A DNA stretch of 64,000 nt from Madurella fahalii (Eukaryota > Ascomycota > Sordariomycetes > Sordariales), in contig CM056878.1 of assembly GCA_029876055.1 (NCBI GenBank), forward strand, positions 3,038,001 through 3,102,000, written 5' to 3'. The notes below the pieces were generated by a model. It saw nothing but the letters and a program-made list of their open reading frames with translations, made no database searches and had not been told where the DNA came from. Shown here piece by piece: positions 11,401 through 20,158 of this stretch. The first letter of the stretch is position 1; each line of letters starts with the position of its first letter. The position numbers were made by a program, and so were the translations under genes.

Positions 11401-14394
11401 TGACGACAAGGAGTATGCCTGTCGGACAGCTGCAAGTCGGGAAATGAACGGAGGTTCCTCCCGTGTTGGCTGGATTTGGATGGTTGATGCATGTCAGACG
11501 GAAGAAAAAAAGTGGGAAAAAAAAAAAAATGCTGTCCGTGTGGAAGCACACCGCAACTGGCGGACTCTGGAACCCGTTCGGAAACGAAATTGGGTTCGCA
11601 CTCGGGAGCCCGGAAAAGGATCGGAGCACGGTAGGGATTGGCGAATCAGAACCTGTGCGCGGCTGAGCTGAGCCAGCGGCTCGTAAGGCGCAACCGAATG
11701 ATGATTCGCGCTCGTACACTATAGGAGTTCTGCTGTTGCACATACGTTATTGCGACTGCCTCTGAATACAGCGCCTATCGCCCCCGATTGAAACCTGCAG
11801 CAAACAAAGGTATTCGGATTGTGCGACTACACCTAGTGTAAAACTACTTTGCGCGTTTGTCCTGGACTTCGCGCGCCAGGGATGGGGGGCCTATTCTTGG
11901 ATCTGGTGGATCACCTTTAACAAAAGCAGCCTGAAAGTGTCAGGGCTGCCATGCATCGGCATCTCAGCTTTGGCAATCCTCCAACCGTTTGGTACCTGCG
12001 TCAAGCAGGCCGATTTTGCATGCGACTCGTGCTGCCCCATAGCAACCCTGGACACAGTAAGCTTCAGATTCATCCAACGCAGCAACCGCACTGTGAATGG
12101 TGAGAGGCTCTCTCTCTCTCTCTCTCTGTCTCTCCTCCCCCCCCCCCCCAAACGCCGACTAAACGACAGTTTTCCGTAGTCACTGTAGAGTTGCCTCGGA
12201 ATTACCATAAGGCACTGTATGACCTTTTCTTTCTCCGCCTCACATCAGCCCATGTCGTGCCCAGGAGGTCTTCCCCACACATGATCTTGGCATAGCTTAG
12301 CGGCCGTTCAGTTTAGCCCCTTGGCATCTTATCGATGAGGCCTTCTGGAAGCAACAGCCAGATGCCCCGTGCGTCCTAGCCACTGCTTACCCGGCGAGTT
12401 GGCCAACTCCCTGTTTTTGGCGCTGCCCATGTGGCAGAGGACGAAGGCATGCTTGTGTGCCACGTAGAGTAGCTGGAGAAGGCTCATCACATACCTTGTG
12501 GCTCCCGCACTCCTAAAACTGGACAGTCGGTTTGCACCGGAGCCCAGAATACACGACTCCCGATATTGCATACATCGTTGTCTGTGCTGCGGTCGCGCTC
12601 TACACACGTACTTTGTCTGGTACGTGAGGTAGTATTAAGACACGGCAGCCGAGGCAGCCGACGTAGCTGACAGAGTGCGGCAGATGAGCGAGGTGTTGGG
12701 AGAGAGGAGGCGTTGGGTATACGACAAGCGTTGCCAGCTTGCCTACTGTGATACACACCGTTTTTTCCTGCTACAAGTGGAGTGCCGTGTGAGTTCCGAT
12801 TTGGGCTGCCTTGAGGGACTCTGTCAAGATGGTTGGTTAGGTTCTCGTGCCTCTCGCCTCTGGATCAAAACCCCCCTCCCGAAGGTAAGCCAGGCCCACC
12901 AATAACGTCGCCGAGTTTTACCAGCGGAGTTTCCAACGTCTTCTTCCAGCTCCACAGTTTGTAACCAGAAAGAGCCCCGTCATCTACGTAGTGTATGTGT
13001 ACACTAGATCGTTGAAGCTGACTGGAATGGAAGTTTTCTCACTCTCAAACAATGAATCTCGAGCTGCAACACAAGAGCTGCAGTGCGCGTTGGAAACATC
13101 ACTGTCGCGACAGCGAAAATGATGCACCGAGACGCTAACATTGGAAGATCGCGCTCACCCACGCGATGGATCGGCCCCAGATCTTGTTTCGTTTCCTGTC
13201 CTGTCTGCCCTGCCGACCGACAATCTTGGCGGCCACAGCCTCGGAGAACCCTTGACTCTCTCTCAAGTCGGGGCCTGAGCGGGACACGATCACGCAAGCC
13301 GACAAGGGTAGACCCCTGCTATGGCAGCGGCTCCCATCCCAGCCTACCAAGCCCCACCCCCTCCCACATCCCATTGCCCAGCAAGGCACGGCATCCCATC
13401 ATGCAGGTCGGACAACAAAGACTCGGGCCTCCACGCGGTCCCGACGCGTCTTCCTTGCGTGTGTACAATTGCTACATTTAGCCGACGAGCCCGCCCCCAG
13501 CGATGGACGAATTCCCAGCTTCGTTTTGGGAATTTTGTCTTTCTTTCCCGTCTCTGTGAGGTCGTTCGCTCACCAACCCAGGCTACATCTCGTTCTTTTC
13601 TGCCTCTGCCCTGACCAGAAGCAGCCAGCCTCACAATTAACCCCCGTCCCGGGGATCTTGCTGACCGGGCTTACTTGGCCTGTTGACTAGGCCCTGGCCC
13701 CGTTTTAAACTTTCTTTTTCTTTTTTTTTTTATCCCACGCCCAAGTCGTCATCATCGTCCTACACGGGATTCGCTACGGCTTCCCGCCAATCGTTTCTGC
13801 ACCACAAGCCGGGTTTTGTCTAGCCTTATTTTGTGGAGTCTCCCCTACAAGATAGCCAAGCTGGAATGTGGTTGTCTTGGTGTCACTACCCCATTGAACA
13901 ATCGCATGAAGACGGCTGGTAAACTCCAACCCGCTTATATCGGCACCGCTTCCCGGGGATAGCAGGTGACTCGGGATCTTCCTTCTCACCTTCGATCCCA
14001 CCACTGAGCCCGCCGCGGCTCTTACGCTCCGTTGATTCACCTACGCCATATTCGAATTGACGTTCTGTTTCACCACGTCACGACCCTTTGGAGCCGCGTA
14101 GTCGGACAAACGTTCTCTGAAGGACGGGCGGAGAGCAAGCGAGCTGGCACTTGCATCTTGGCCATAACGTCCCACGGCCTTTTGCAGACGGGAGTTGTTG
14201 TGCTGGAACGACTGGGTCTTTTCCCGGCTGTGGGTGGCGCGAAGCTCGGGATCACCGCGTGCAGAGCCCTGCTTGCTCATCTTCACCTACAACACCAACA
14301 GCAACCGATCAAGACCTTTACTTTACGACCAATATCCGACAGGGCCTGTGTCTTCCTCCATATTGGCGCCCCTGGTTCTGGTAACCACCGGGAT
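8409..14394. other. 6-kb intergenic region with no recognised gene
   Basis: The first part is presumably the 3' untranslated region of the AT-hook gene. It includes two to three copies of the heptamer CGGCAGG at 8585-8605. A T-run lies near 9330-9345. A CT microsatellite followed by 13 C and AAAC lies at about 12107-12153. The last 600 bp, with a T-rich run near 13710-13730, precede the membrane-protein gene. The open frames between 9.4 and 13.7 kb are short, overlap on both strands and have no family features. Confidence 0.55.
12107..12153. repeat. CT microsatellite running into a C homopolymer
   Basis: About thirty bases of alternating CT with one G interruption run directly into thirteen C residues (12137-12149) and then AAAC. 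It lies in gene-free DNA. Confidence 0.85.
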
Positions 14395-15837
14395 ATGGCG
14401 ATCCCCCGCGCGCTCCCGGTGTCGTTGGGGGCGGTTGCGGTGTTCCCGACGACAGCAACTCTGGTGATTCATATCATCCTTGCCCGACACCCGGTAAATC
14501 AGTCATCCATGATAAGGACTACTGCGATCGTTGCTGCGACCCTTGAGACAATCGTCCTTGTTTTCATATTCGCTCTCGCAGTCTCCCACCTTGGGCGATG
14601 GGCTCCGATCGCGCGTCTCACGAAACTCCAAGGCCTCTGGTTTGCTGGAGGCTTGCTCTTATGTACTGCCGCCGCCGCCGTATCGGTGTCTAGCCTTATC
14701 AGCCTCAGCAGAGTCGCCAGTCGCCATGAGAACTCGACTGTATTAGGCGCGAGAGTGATGGATCTCTTGGTGGGATCCGCCGTCGCCCTGGGACTCGCAT
14801 TCGCGTCACAGCTTGTTTTCTTGGTTTTCCATTTTGTCGTCGGGCGGATGCGGGGTTCTGAGACGTCGACGTCGAGCCACGCCGACGAACGCCGCAGCCG
14901 GTCACCTCCGCCCGTCAAATCCATCGCTTACCACGAGACCAGCCCCATCTCGACCAAGGGCCGCGGCAGCATATCCTTCGATTGGCGGACCCCTCCTGGA
15001 TCAAGTAGTGGACGGTCAGCAACCGAGACCATGAGTTCGATACGGTCTTCGCTCTCGCAGGTCGTGCGGCCCATCTCGTCCAAAACACGTTTGCTATCGG
15101 GCAGCCAGCGGTCCTCCCGCCGGCCTGCCTCCCTAGATCTACCGGCTTATCACGATCGACGATCGCGCTCAACAGATGACGGATTCGATTCCTGGGACAC
15201 ATCAGCTGTGGATCCACAAAACCGACAGACAGTTTTGGAATCATCATCGCCGCCGCTTGGCCGCTTCTTAGAGACCATTCCCGCTAGCCCCACGACAAGC
15301 AGAAGCCCCAGCCCGGGAACGCCACTAGACATTCTCGAGCCGCCGCGGGCAAGACGGAGAAGCCGGAGTTACAGCCCAGTCTCGACCCGGACGATCCAAG
15401 CGCAGCGGGCCGCGTTCACGCAGCACCTGTCCCAGAGCGAAGCCCATATTCACCCTCTTTTCCGGTCAGACTCGCCTACGCCGCCCCCGCTTGCGACACC
15501 AGGGACCGTAGTCATAGCGGCACCTAATGCAGGCCAGGTCATTTCTGACAGGCAGAGCATCCGGAGCATCAAGAGCGTCCGTCGTATGCGAAGCGGGAGC
15601 CTCCCCGCCGTCCCGAGCCCTCTCAGTCGGCAGGGCTCGTGCGACTCATTCCATCGGAGAGCGGAAAGCAGCTCCCCGGAGATCCGAGAGGAGGATGAGG
15701 CGTGGGCTCCTGGGGTGGACACGGAACGGAAAATGACGCCCCCGATTCCCGAATGGATTCTCAGCGCCGGTTCTCGTACCAGTCTGACGACCTACAACAG
15801 TCGGAGGCTCCGCGGCCCCGACGGTAGCGGGGAATGA
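14395..15837 (+). CDS. Orphan four-helix membrane protein with long Ser/Arg-rich tail
   Basis: This single-exon gene encodes 480 aa if translation starts at the ATG at 14395. The same frame is open back to 14032, but the upstream part is unlike a membrane-protein N-terminus, so the later ATG is preferred. The first about 150 residues hold four hydrophobic segments: after MAIPRALPVS, then around TIVLVFIFALAV, LWFAGGLLLCTAAAAV and LGLAFASQLVFLVFHF. A possible N-glycosylation site (NST) lies between the third and fourth. The remaining about 330 residues are hydrophilic, rich in Ser, Pro and Arg, with many RS/SP pairs that look like phosphorylation sites. The layout suggests a membrane-anchored, phospho-regulated cytosolic tail at the plasma membrane or an endomembrane, but this is inference and I do not recognise a named family. 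Confidence 0.75.
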   Translation: MAIPRALPVSLGAVAVFPTTATLVIHIILARHPVNQSSMIRTTAIVAATLETIVLVFIFALAVSHLGRWAPIARLTKLQGLWFAGGLLLCTAAAAVSVSSLISLSRVASRHENSTVLGARVMDLLVGSAVALGLAFASQLVFLVFHFVVGRMRGSETSTSSHADERRSRSPPPVKSIAYHETSPISTKGRGSISFDWRTPPGSSSGRSATETMSSIRSSLSQVVRPISSKTRLLSGSQRSSRRPASLDLPAYHDRRSRSTDDGFDSWDTSAVDPQNRQTVLESSSPPLGRFLETIPASPTTSRSPSPGTPLDILEPPRARRRSRSYSPVSTRTIQAQRAAFTQHLSQSEAHIHPLFRSDSPTPPPLATPGTVVIAAPNAGQVISDRQSIRSIKSVRRMRSGSLPAVPSPLSRQGSCDSFHRRAESSSPEIREEDEAWAPGVDTERKMTPPIPEWILSAGSRTSLTTYNSRRLRGPDGSGE

Positions 15838-16230
15838 TCTATTGTTGAGCGGTAGTTATGACCATGATCGCCCGGGCTAAGGGGGTGATAGGACTGCAAC
15901 GACATGCCTTGCACTAGTTCGCTTCGGAATCCTTGAGTGCGATATGGGCTTTATGCACGGTCAGCCGCAGAGTACAATTCTGTTTCATTTGTTTTGATTT
16001 CTTCTGGGTGATTTGGTGGTTGAGGTGTCCAGGCTATGACGGGAAGATACCAATTCATGATACCTTAGCGCGGCGTTGTGTTTGTTGGCCAGGGAGGCCG
16101 AAGGGAATGAACGGGGGACCGCTTGGCCTCATGATGGTTATTGGGCTGGGTAAAAAGTGGAATGAATATAGACTTCTTGGAACCTACTTGACCAAATATC
16201 GGTCCGCGCTGATCAGATCCTTCAAATCCT
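15838..16230. other. 3' flank of the membrane-protein gene
   Basis: No gene is seen. The DNA is presumably 3' untranslated sequence and spacer, and becomes more AT-rich toward the repeat pair. Confidence 0.5.
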
Positions 16231-16446
16231 TTAAATCCTTCCCTTTCTCACTTTGATTTATCCAAATGCGGCCTTAAGGGAAGAATGAATCGTTTGCCTA
16301 TGTCGTTGCATCGGAGGGTATGAAATTGACAAATACTAACGCAGATTTTCGTTGATCGTCATTATCTTGGGCAAGACAGCGGCTTAGCTCCAACCTTGTT
16401 AGGCGTAGTGGAAGGGTTTCCGTAGTCAACGCTTCCACCTTCAGTT
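16231..16446. repeat. Direct repeat, copy 1 (less mutated)
   Basis: This stretch matches 16458-16676 at a constant offset of about 229-230 bases. Shared anchors include TCCAAAT (16261 and 16490), GGAGGGTATGA (16313 and 16542) and TTGATCGTCATTAT (16352 and 16581). This copy keeps C and G at most positions where the other has T or A. It has no coding frame. It could be a tandemly duplicated promoter segment or the remnant of a transposon terminal repeat. Confidence 0.85.
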
Positions 16447-16457
16447 CCGCCAAATGC

Positions 16458-16676
16458 TTCAAATCCTTCTCCTTTCCGCCTTGATTTTATCCAAATACAA
16501 CTTCGAGAGAAGAACGAATCGTTTGTCTATACTGTTATATTGGAGGGTATGAGATTGGCATATCGTAACATATATTTTCATTGATCGTCATTATTTTGGG
16601 CAAGAGAGCAGCGTAGCTCCCAAGCTTGTTAAGCAAAGCGAAACGATTTCCATAGTTAACGCGTCGACTTTTAGTA
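16458..16676. repeat. Direct repeat, copy 2 (AT-shifted, RIP-like)
   Basis: This is the second copy of the repeat at 16231-16446. By eye I count about thirty transitions against about a dozen transversions between them, most being C or G in the first copy and T or A here. That asymmetry is typical of repeat-induced point mutation in ascomycetes. Both copies lie in front of a TATA-bearing segment upstream of RAD23. Confidence 0.85.
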
Positions 16677-16743
16677 TCTCGTCATATATAATAAAGTAGT
16701 AGAGTCTGGAGAGTATAGCCGGTCCTAATCACTAGGTAGGACG

Positions 16744-16779
16744 GGGTGGGTATGTCTAGGTAGAGGAATACCTACCCAA
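16744..16779. repeat. Imperfect inverted repeat GGGTGGGTAT / ATACCTACCC
   Basis: Two ten-base arms pair at nine positions across a short spacer that itself contains CTAGGTAGAG. The single mismatch is a purine transition. The element ends about 10 bp before a TATA box and may be a protein-binding site or the trace of a transposon end. Confidence 0.5.
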
Positions 16780-16788
16780 TCGAACAGA

Positions 16789-16797
16789 TATATAAAG
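16789..16797 (+). promoter_or_regulatory. TATA box (TATATAAAG)
   Basis: A strong TATA sequence is followed by CT-rich DNA and a CAACAAAC-type leader ending in CCCACCATGGG at 16921. It could drive the small frame at 16921-17031, or a long leader for RAD23. Confidence 0.45.
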
Positions 16798-16920
16798 TAT
16801 AAGTCTGCTAAACCCTCGTAGCGGAATTGTTTCTCTTCTCTATAGCACTCTCTTCACGTTGCAGGCGAAAGCTCAGACGAATTCAACAAACTTTTATCGT
16901 CAACAGACGCAAATCCCACC

Positions 16921-17031
16921 ATGGGCGCCACCAAAGGTTTCAATGTAAACGTTTTGTGCCAGTTCGGCCTCGTGGTCGTGGGCGGCATGTCTGCCTCGGT
17001 GATGGTTGGCAACCAAATGTACTGTACCTAG
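16921..17031 (+). CDS. Possible 36-residue hydrophobic peptide or upstream ORF of RAD23
   Basis: The start codon has an excellent fungal context (CCCACCATGGGC) and a TATA box about 130 bp upstream. The frame encodes 36 residues with a hydrophobic centre (FGLVVVGGMSASVMVG) and ends at TAG. It is too short to assign. It may be a real microprotein, the first exon of a decayed gene, or an upstream ORF in a long RAD23 leader. Hydrophobicity alone does not prove coding, so confidence is low. Confidence 0.25.
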   Translation: MGATKGFNVNVLCQFGLVVVGGMSASVMVGNQMYCT

Positions 17032-17508
17032 ATTGAGCGGGGCAGGGCAGGTACTGTAGAGACCGAACCCACCTTGTACTTCCACGTCAAATTCGGTACT
17101 GCCCGATATTAGCAAAGCGCTCAGCGCTGTCGGCAAGATGAACGTGTCACTGGTTCATCAAGCCAGCACTGGGGACTTCTGACCGGGTAAGGGCGTAAGG
17201 CTGGCGCGGAAGCAAAAGTGGGGCTGCCGGCCATCAGGCGGCAGTCTGCACGCGCACCCCCCCCCCCCCCCCCCCAAATTCTCCGCTTCACCTCAAGGTG
17301 GGGTTCTGCCATTCAACAACCTTAAGGTGCTAGTCGCAACACTGCTGCTCTTCTTCCCTTTTGCCCTTTTGCCACAGAAACCGCACACACCGCAACACGT
17401 ACAAAGTTCTGGCACGGCAATCAGTAACTCCTCAGCGCCAGTTCCTCGCCGACGACCCCACCAACAGATTTCACCAAACCCAACCATCGCCGGCATCAAA
17501 TCGCCAAA
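17032..17508. other. RAD23 5' flank with 19-base C run
   Basis: This is the upstream or leader region of RAD23. It contains nineteen C at 17257-17275 followed by AAATT, then a CT-rich and CACA-rich stretch before the start codon. Apart from short spurious frames no gene is seen. Confidence 0.5.
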
Positions 17509-19234
17509 ATGAAGATCACTTTCAAGGTGCGTCTCGCGCTGCGGCAAGGACCGCTTGCCAGCTCTCGCCCAAGGTCCTGCGAGACCGGACATCCTTCCCC
17601 GGTTACCCCATCCATCGCATTTTACCCGCCGGTTACGCGATACTGATTATCATTATTCCCATCCAGGACCTCAAGCAGCAGAGGTTCACGCTCGACGTCG
17701 AGCCGACCGATCTTGTAGGTTTTGCCCCCTCTCCGTGTTTTGATCCCCCATCGTCCCCTCCCCGCCGCGATAAGCCTGGTGCTACCGTCGCACACCCAGC
17801 AGTAGCTGGCTGGTTAGAGGCAGCTATCCCGCCCCTACTATCCTCTCTTCCTGCCCCCGCTGAGCTCAAAGCTGACCCTGTTAGGTCTCCGCTGTCAAGC
17901 AGAGGATTTCCGATGAGCGGGGTTGGGACCCCAAGCAGCAGAAGCTAATCTACTCCGGTACGTGCCGCACGGTAATGTCGTCTCCTTCGTTGGCCACTCG
18001 ACTTACCGCGTGTTCGCTACAGGAAAGGTACTCAAGGACGATGATCCGATCGAGTCATACAAGATTGAGGAGAAGGGGTTCGTAGTCTGCGTAGTGCAGA
18101 AGGTAGGTACACATGGATTCTCGTGTGGTGGAGGTGCACAGTCGAGCAAAGCTAATAGCGTAACTCTAGCCGAAGCCTACCCCGGCCGCCGAGTCGTCCA
18201 CCTCCGCGCCGCCTGCTACCCCGGCCCAGCCGTCGACCTCAACCGCAGCTGCCCTGGCCGAACTCCCGGCTGCGCCGGTCGCCCCAGCGCAGACTTCCAG
18301 TTCCGTCGCGGCGACCCCTGCTACTCCCACCCCCAACCGGGCCGCCACCGCAGCCGCCGATGGAAACTTCAGCGATCCTAATGCTTTGGCTGTGGGTGCG
18401 CAGCGGGCGGAGGCTATTGCGAACATGGAGGCAATGGGCTTTGAGCGGTCGCAGATTGATGCAGCCATGCGTGCGGCCTTCTTCAACCCCGAGCGGGCTG
18501 TAGAGTATCTTCTGACTGTATGTTGTCTCAGGGTTGCACCATGATCTTTCGTGAAGTTGCGGGGGCTGACAGGAGTCAAGGGCATCCCTGAGAACATTCA
18601 ACAGCAACAACAACAGCAGCAACAACAACAAGCTCCGGCGGCTCGCCAGGCTGCTCCAGCAGCAGCAGCAGCAGCGAGTGTTGGCGATGAGGGGAATGTC
18701 AACCTTTTCGATCTCGCTGCACAGCAAGGTCACGGTGGCGCACGTGCTGCTGGCACTCCTGGCGCTGCTGCCGTTGCTGGCGGTGCTGGCGCGGACACGG
18801 GTGCTAGAGCAGCGGCAGCAGCAGCTCTCGGGGCGGGTTCACAAGGCTTCGGGAATCTGGAATGGCTCCGCCACAACGCCCAGTTCCAGCAGCTGCGTCA
18901 GGTGGTGCAACAACAACCGCAGATGCTTGAGCCCATTCTGCAGCAGCTCGGTGCCGGCAACCCTCAACTGGCCCAGTTGATTGCACAACACCCAGATCAG
19001 TTCCTTCATCTGCTCAGCGAGACGGGAGAAGACGATGATGCGCTCCTTCCCCCTGGGGCTCAACAGATCTCTGTGACCGAAGAGGAGCGGGACGCGATCG
19101 AGCGGCTTGTCCGCCTTGGCTTTACACAAGACCAGGCGATTCAAGCCTACTTTGCGTGCGACAAGAATGAGGAATTGGCCGCGAACTTCCTGTTCGATCA
19201 GCCAAGCGAGGATGATGAGCCGCGTGGGAACTGA
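17509..19234 (+). CDS. rad23: UV-excision repair and proteasome shuttle protein RAD23
   Basis: RAD23 carries ubiquitylated proteins to the proteasome and partners the Rad4/XPC damage sensor in nucleotide-excision repair. The model has six exons, 17509-17526, 17667-17714, 17885-17957, 18023-18102, 18170-18517 and 18581-19234, giving 406 aa. In order: a ubiquitin-like domain (1-73, KITFKDLKQQRFTLDV) split over four small exons, an Ala/Pro/Thr-rich linker, UBA1 (about 150-189, MGFERSQIDAAMRAAFFNPE), a Gln/Ala-rich spacer, the Rad4/XPC-binding STI1-type domain (about 281-336, LRQVVQQQPQMLEPIL) and a C-terminal UBA2 (about 358-397, LGFTQDQAIQAYFACDKNE). This is the complete classical architecture. 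The fifth intron must end in AAG at 18580 to keep frame, although a CAG lies eight bases upstream. Confidence 0.96.
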
Positions 19235-20158
19235 TCACGGCTTCTCGATCTCGGAATTTCTGTTTCGGCTGTGCTATTCCTAGGATCCGCGATTTCTCAA
19301 TCTGCCAGATGCGTGCATTCTCATTTGGGCTAGATGTTCGCGCCAGGGGGGGGGGGGGAGAGGCAGTCTTGACATGTTTACAGTGACTATTGGAGAGAAA
19401 CTTGGGGACGGAAGAATAAGGGGAGTTGTTGTTGAGGACGTTTACCAAATCCTGATGGTCTTTGGAACCGGCTCAAACCCCTTGTAGGCGTCTGACGGGA
19501 GTTGGTAGATTGACGGATGGGCTCGCCATTACCCCTTCCCCGTGGCGGTTCTAATATCGCGGGAATGGAGCCGGCCGGGAATTGGCCAGGATGGAGCACC
19601 GACGTTGAATGGATGAGAAAAGTGGATGTTTTGCCCCTGCATTCTAGGTATTACATGAAATTGGGGGGGTGGGGGAGAAGAGGTATCCCTCGCGACAAAT
19701 CGAGAATCGGTCCATGGCTTTTTGACAACACTACGAGCTTCCTCATAAACAATTGATTTGCAGTTCGTTTTTGATCCCTTTTTTCTCTTTTTTTTTTCTT
19801 TGGCCCGCCGGACACTGTTTCATGAAAACTAGGATCACCTACGGAGGGCAGTAAAAATAATATTAAGAAAACGTCTCTTTCTTTTCCTCTTCTCCGCTGC
19901 CTCCTAGCAGACTCTATTCCGTCATTTAGGCGCCACGAGACACCACGAGTCATTGTTATGATAATGGAAGGAGGGTATCTATCAAGAATATCCATCGACC
20001 AGGAAACACCCGAGACCCCGTTGACCCCCCCCCCTCCCCCCCCTTTTTTTTTTTTTTGCCATTTCCTGACCAATGCCAACTACGCCACATCTGCCCCGCC
20101 CTCGGGGCCCGTTCCAAGGACCAAGAAGATAATCACACCTCGGGGATATCATGATCCC
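19235..20158. other. Convergent 3' region of rad23 and bdp1
   Basis: No gene is seen. It holds a run of thirteen G at about 19346-19358 and a C-rich then T-rich tract at about 20025-20057, both probably in the 3' untranslated regions of the two converging genes. Confidence 0.55.

Noticed and set aside
14032..14394. Upstream extension of the membrane-protein frame
   Set aside because: In frame, but the 121 residues lack conservation features and put a His/Arg-rich stretch before the first membrane helix; the ATG at 14395 gives a normal start.
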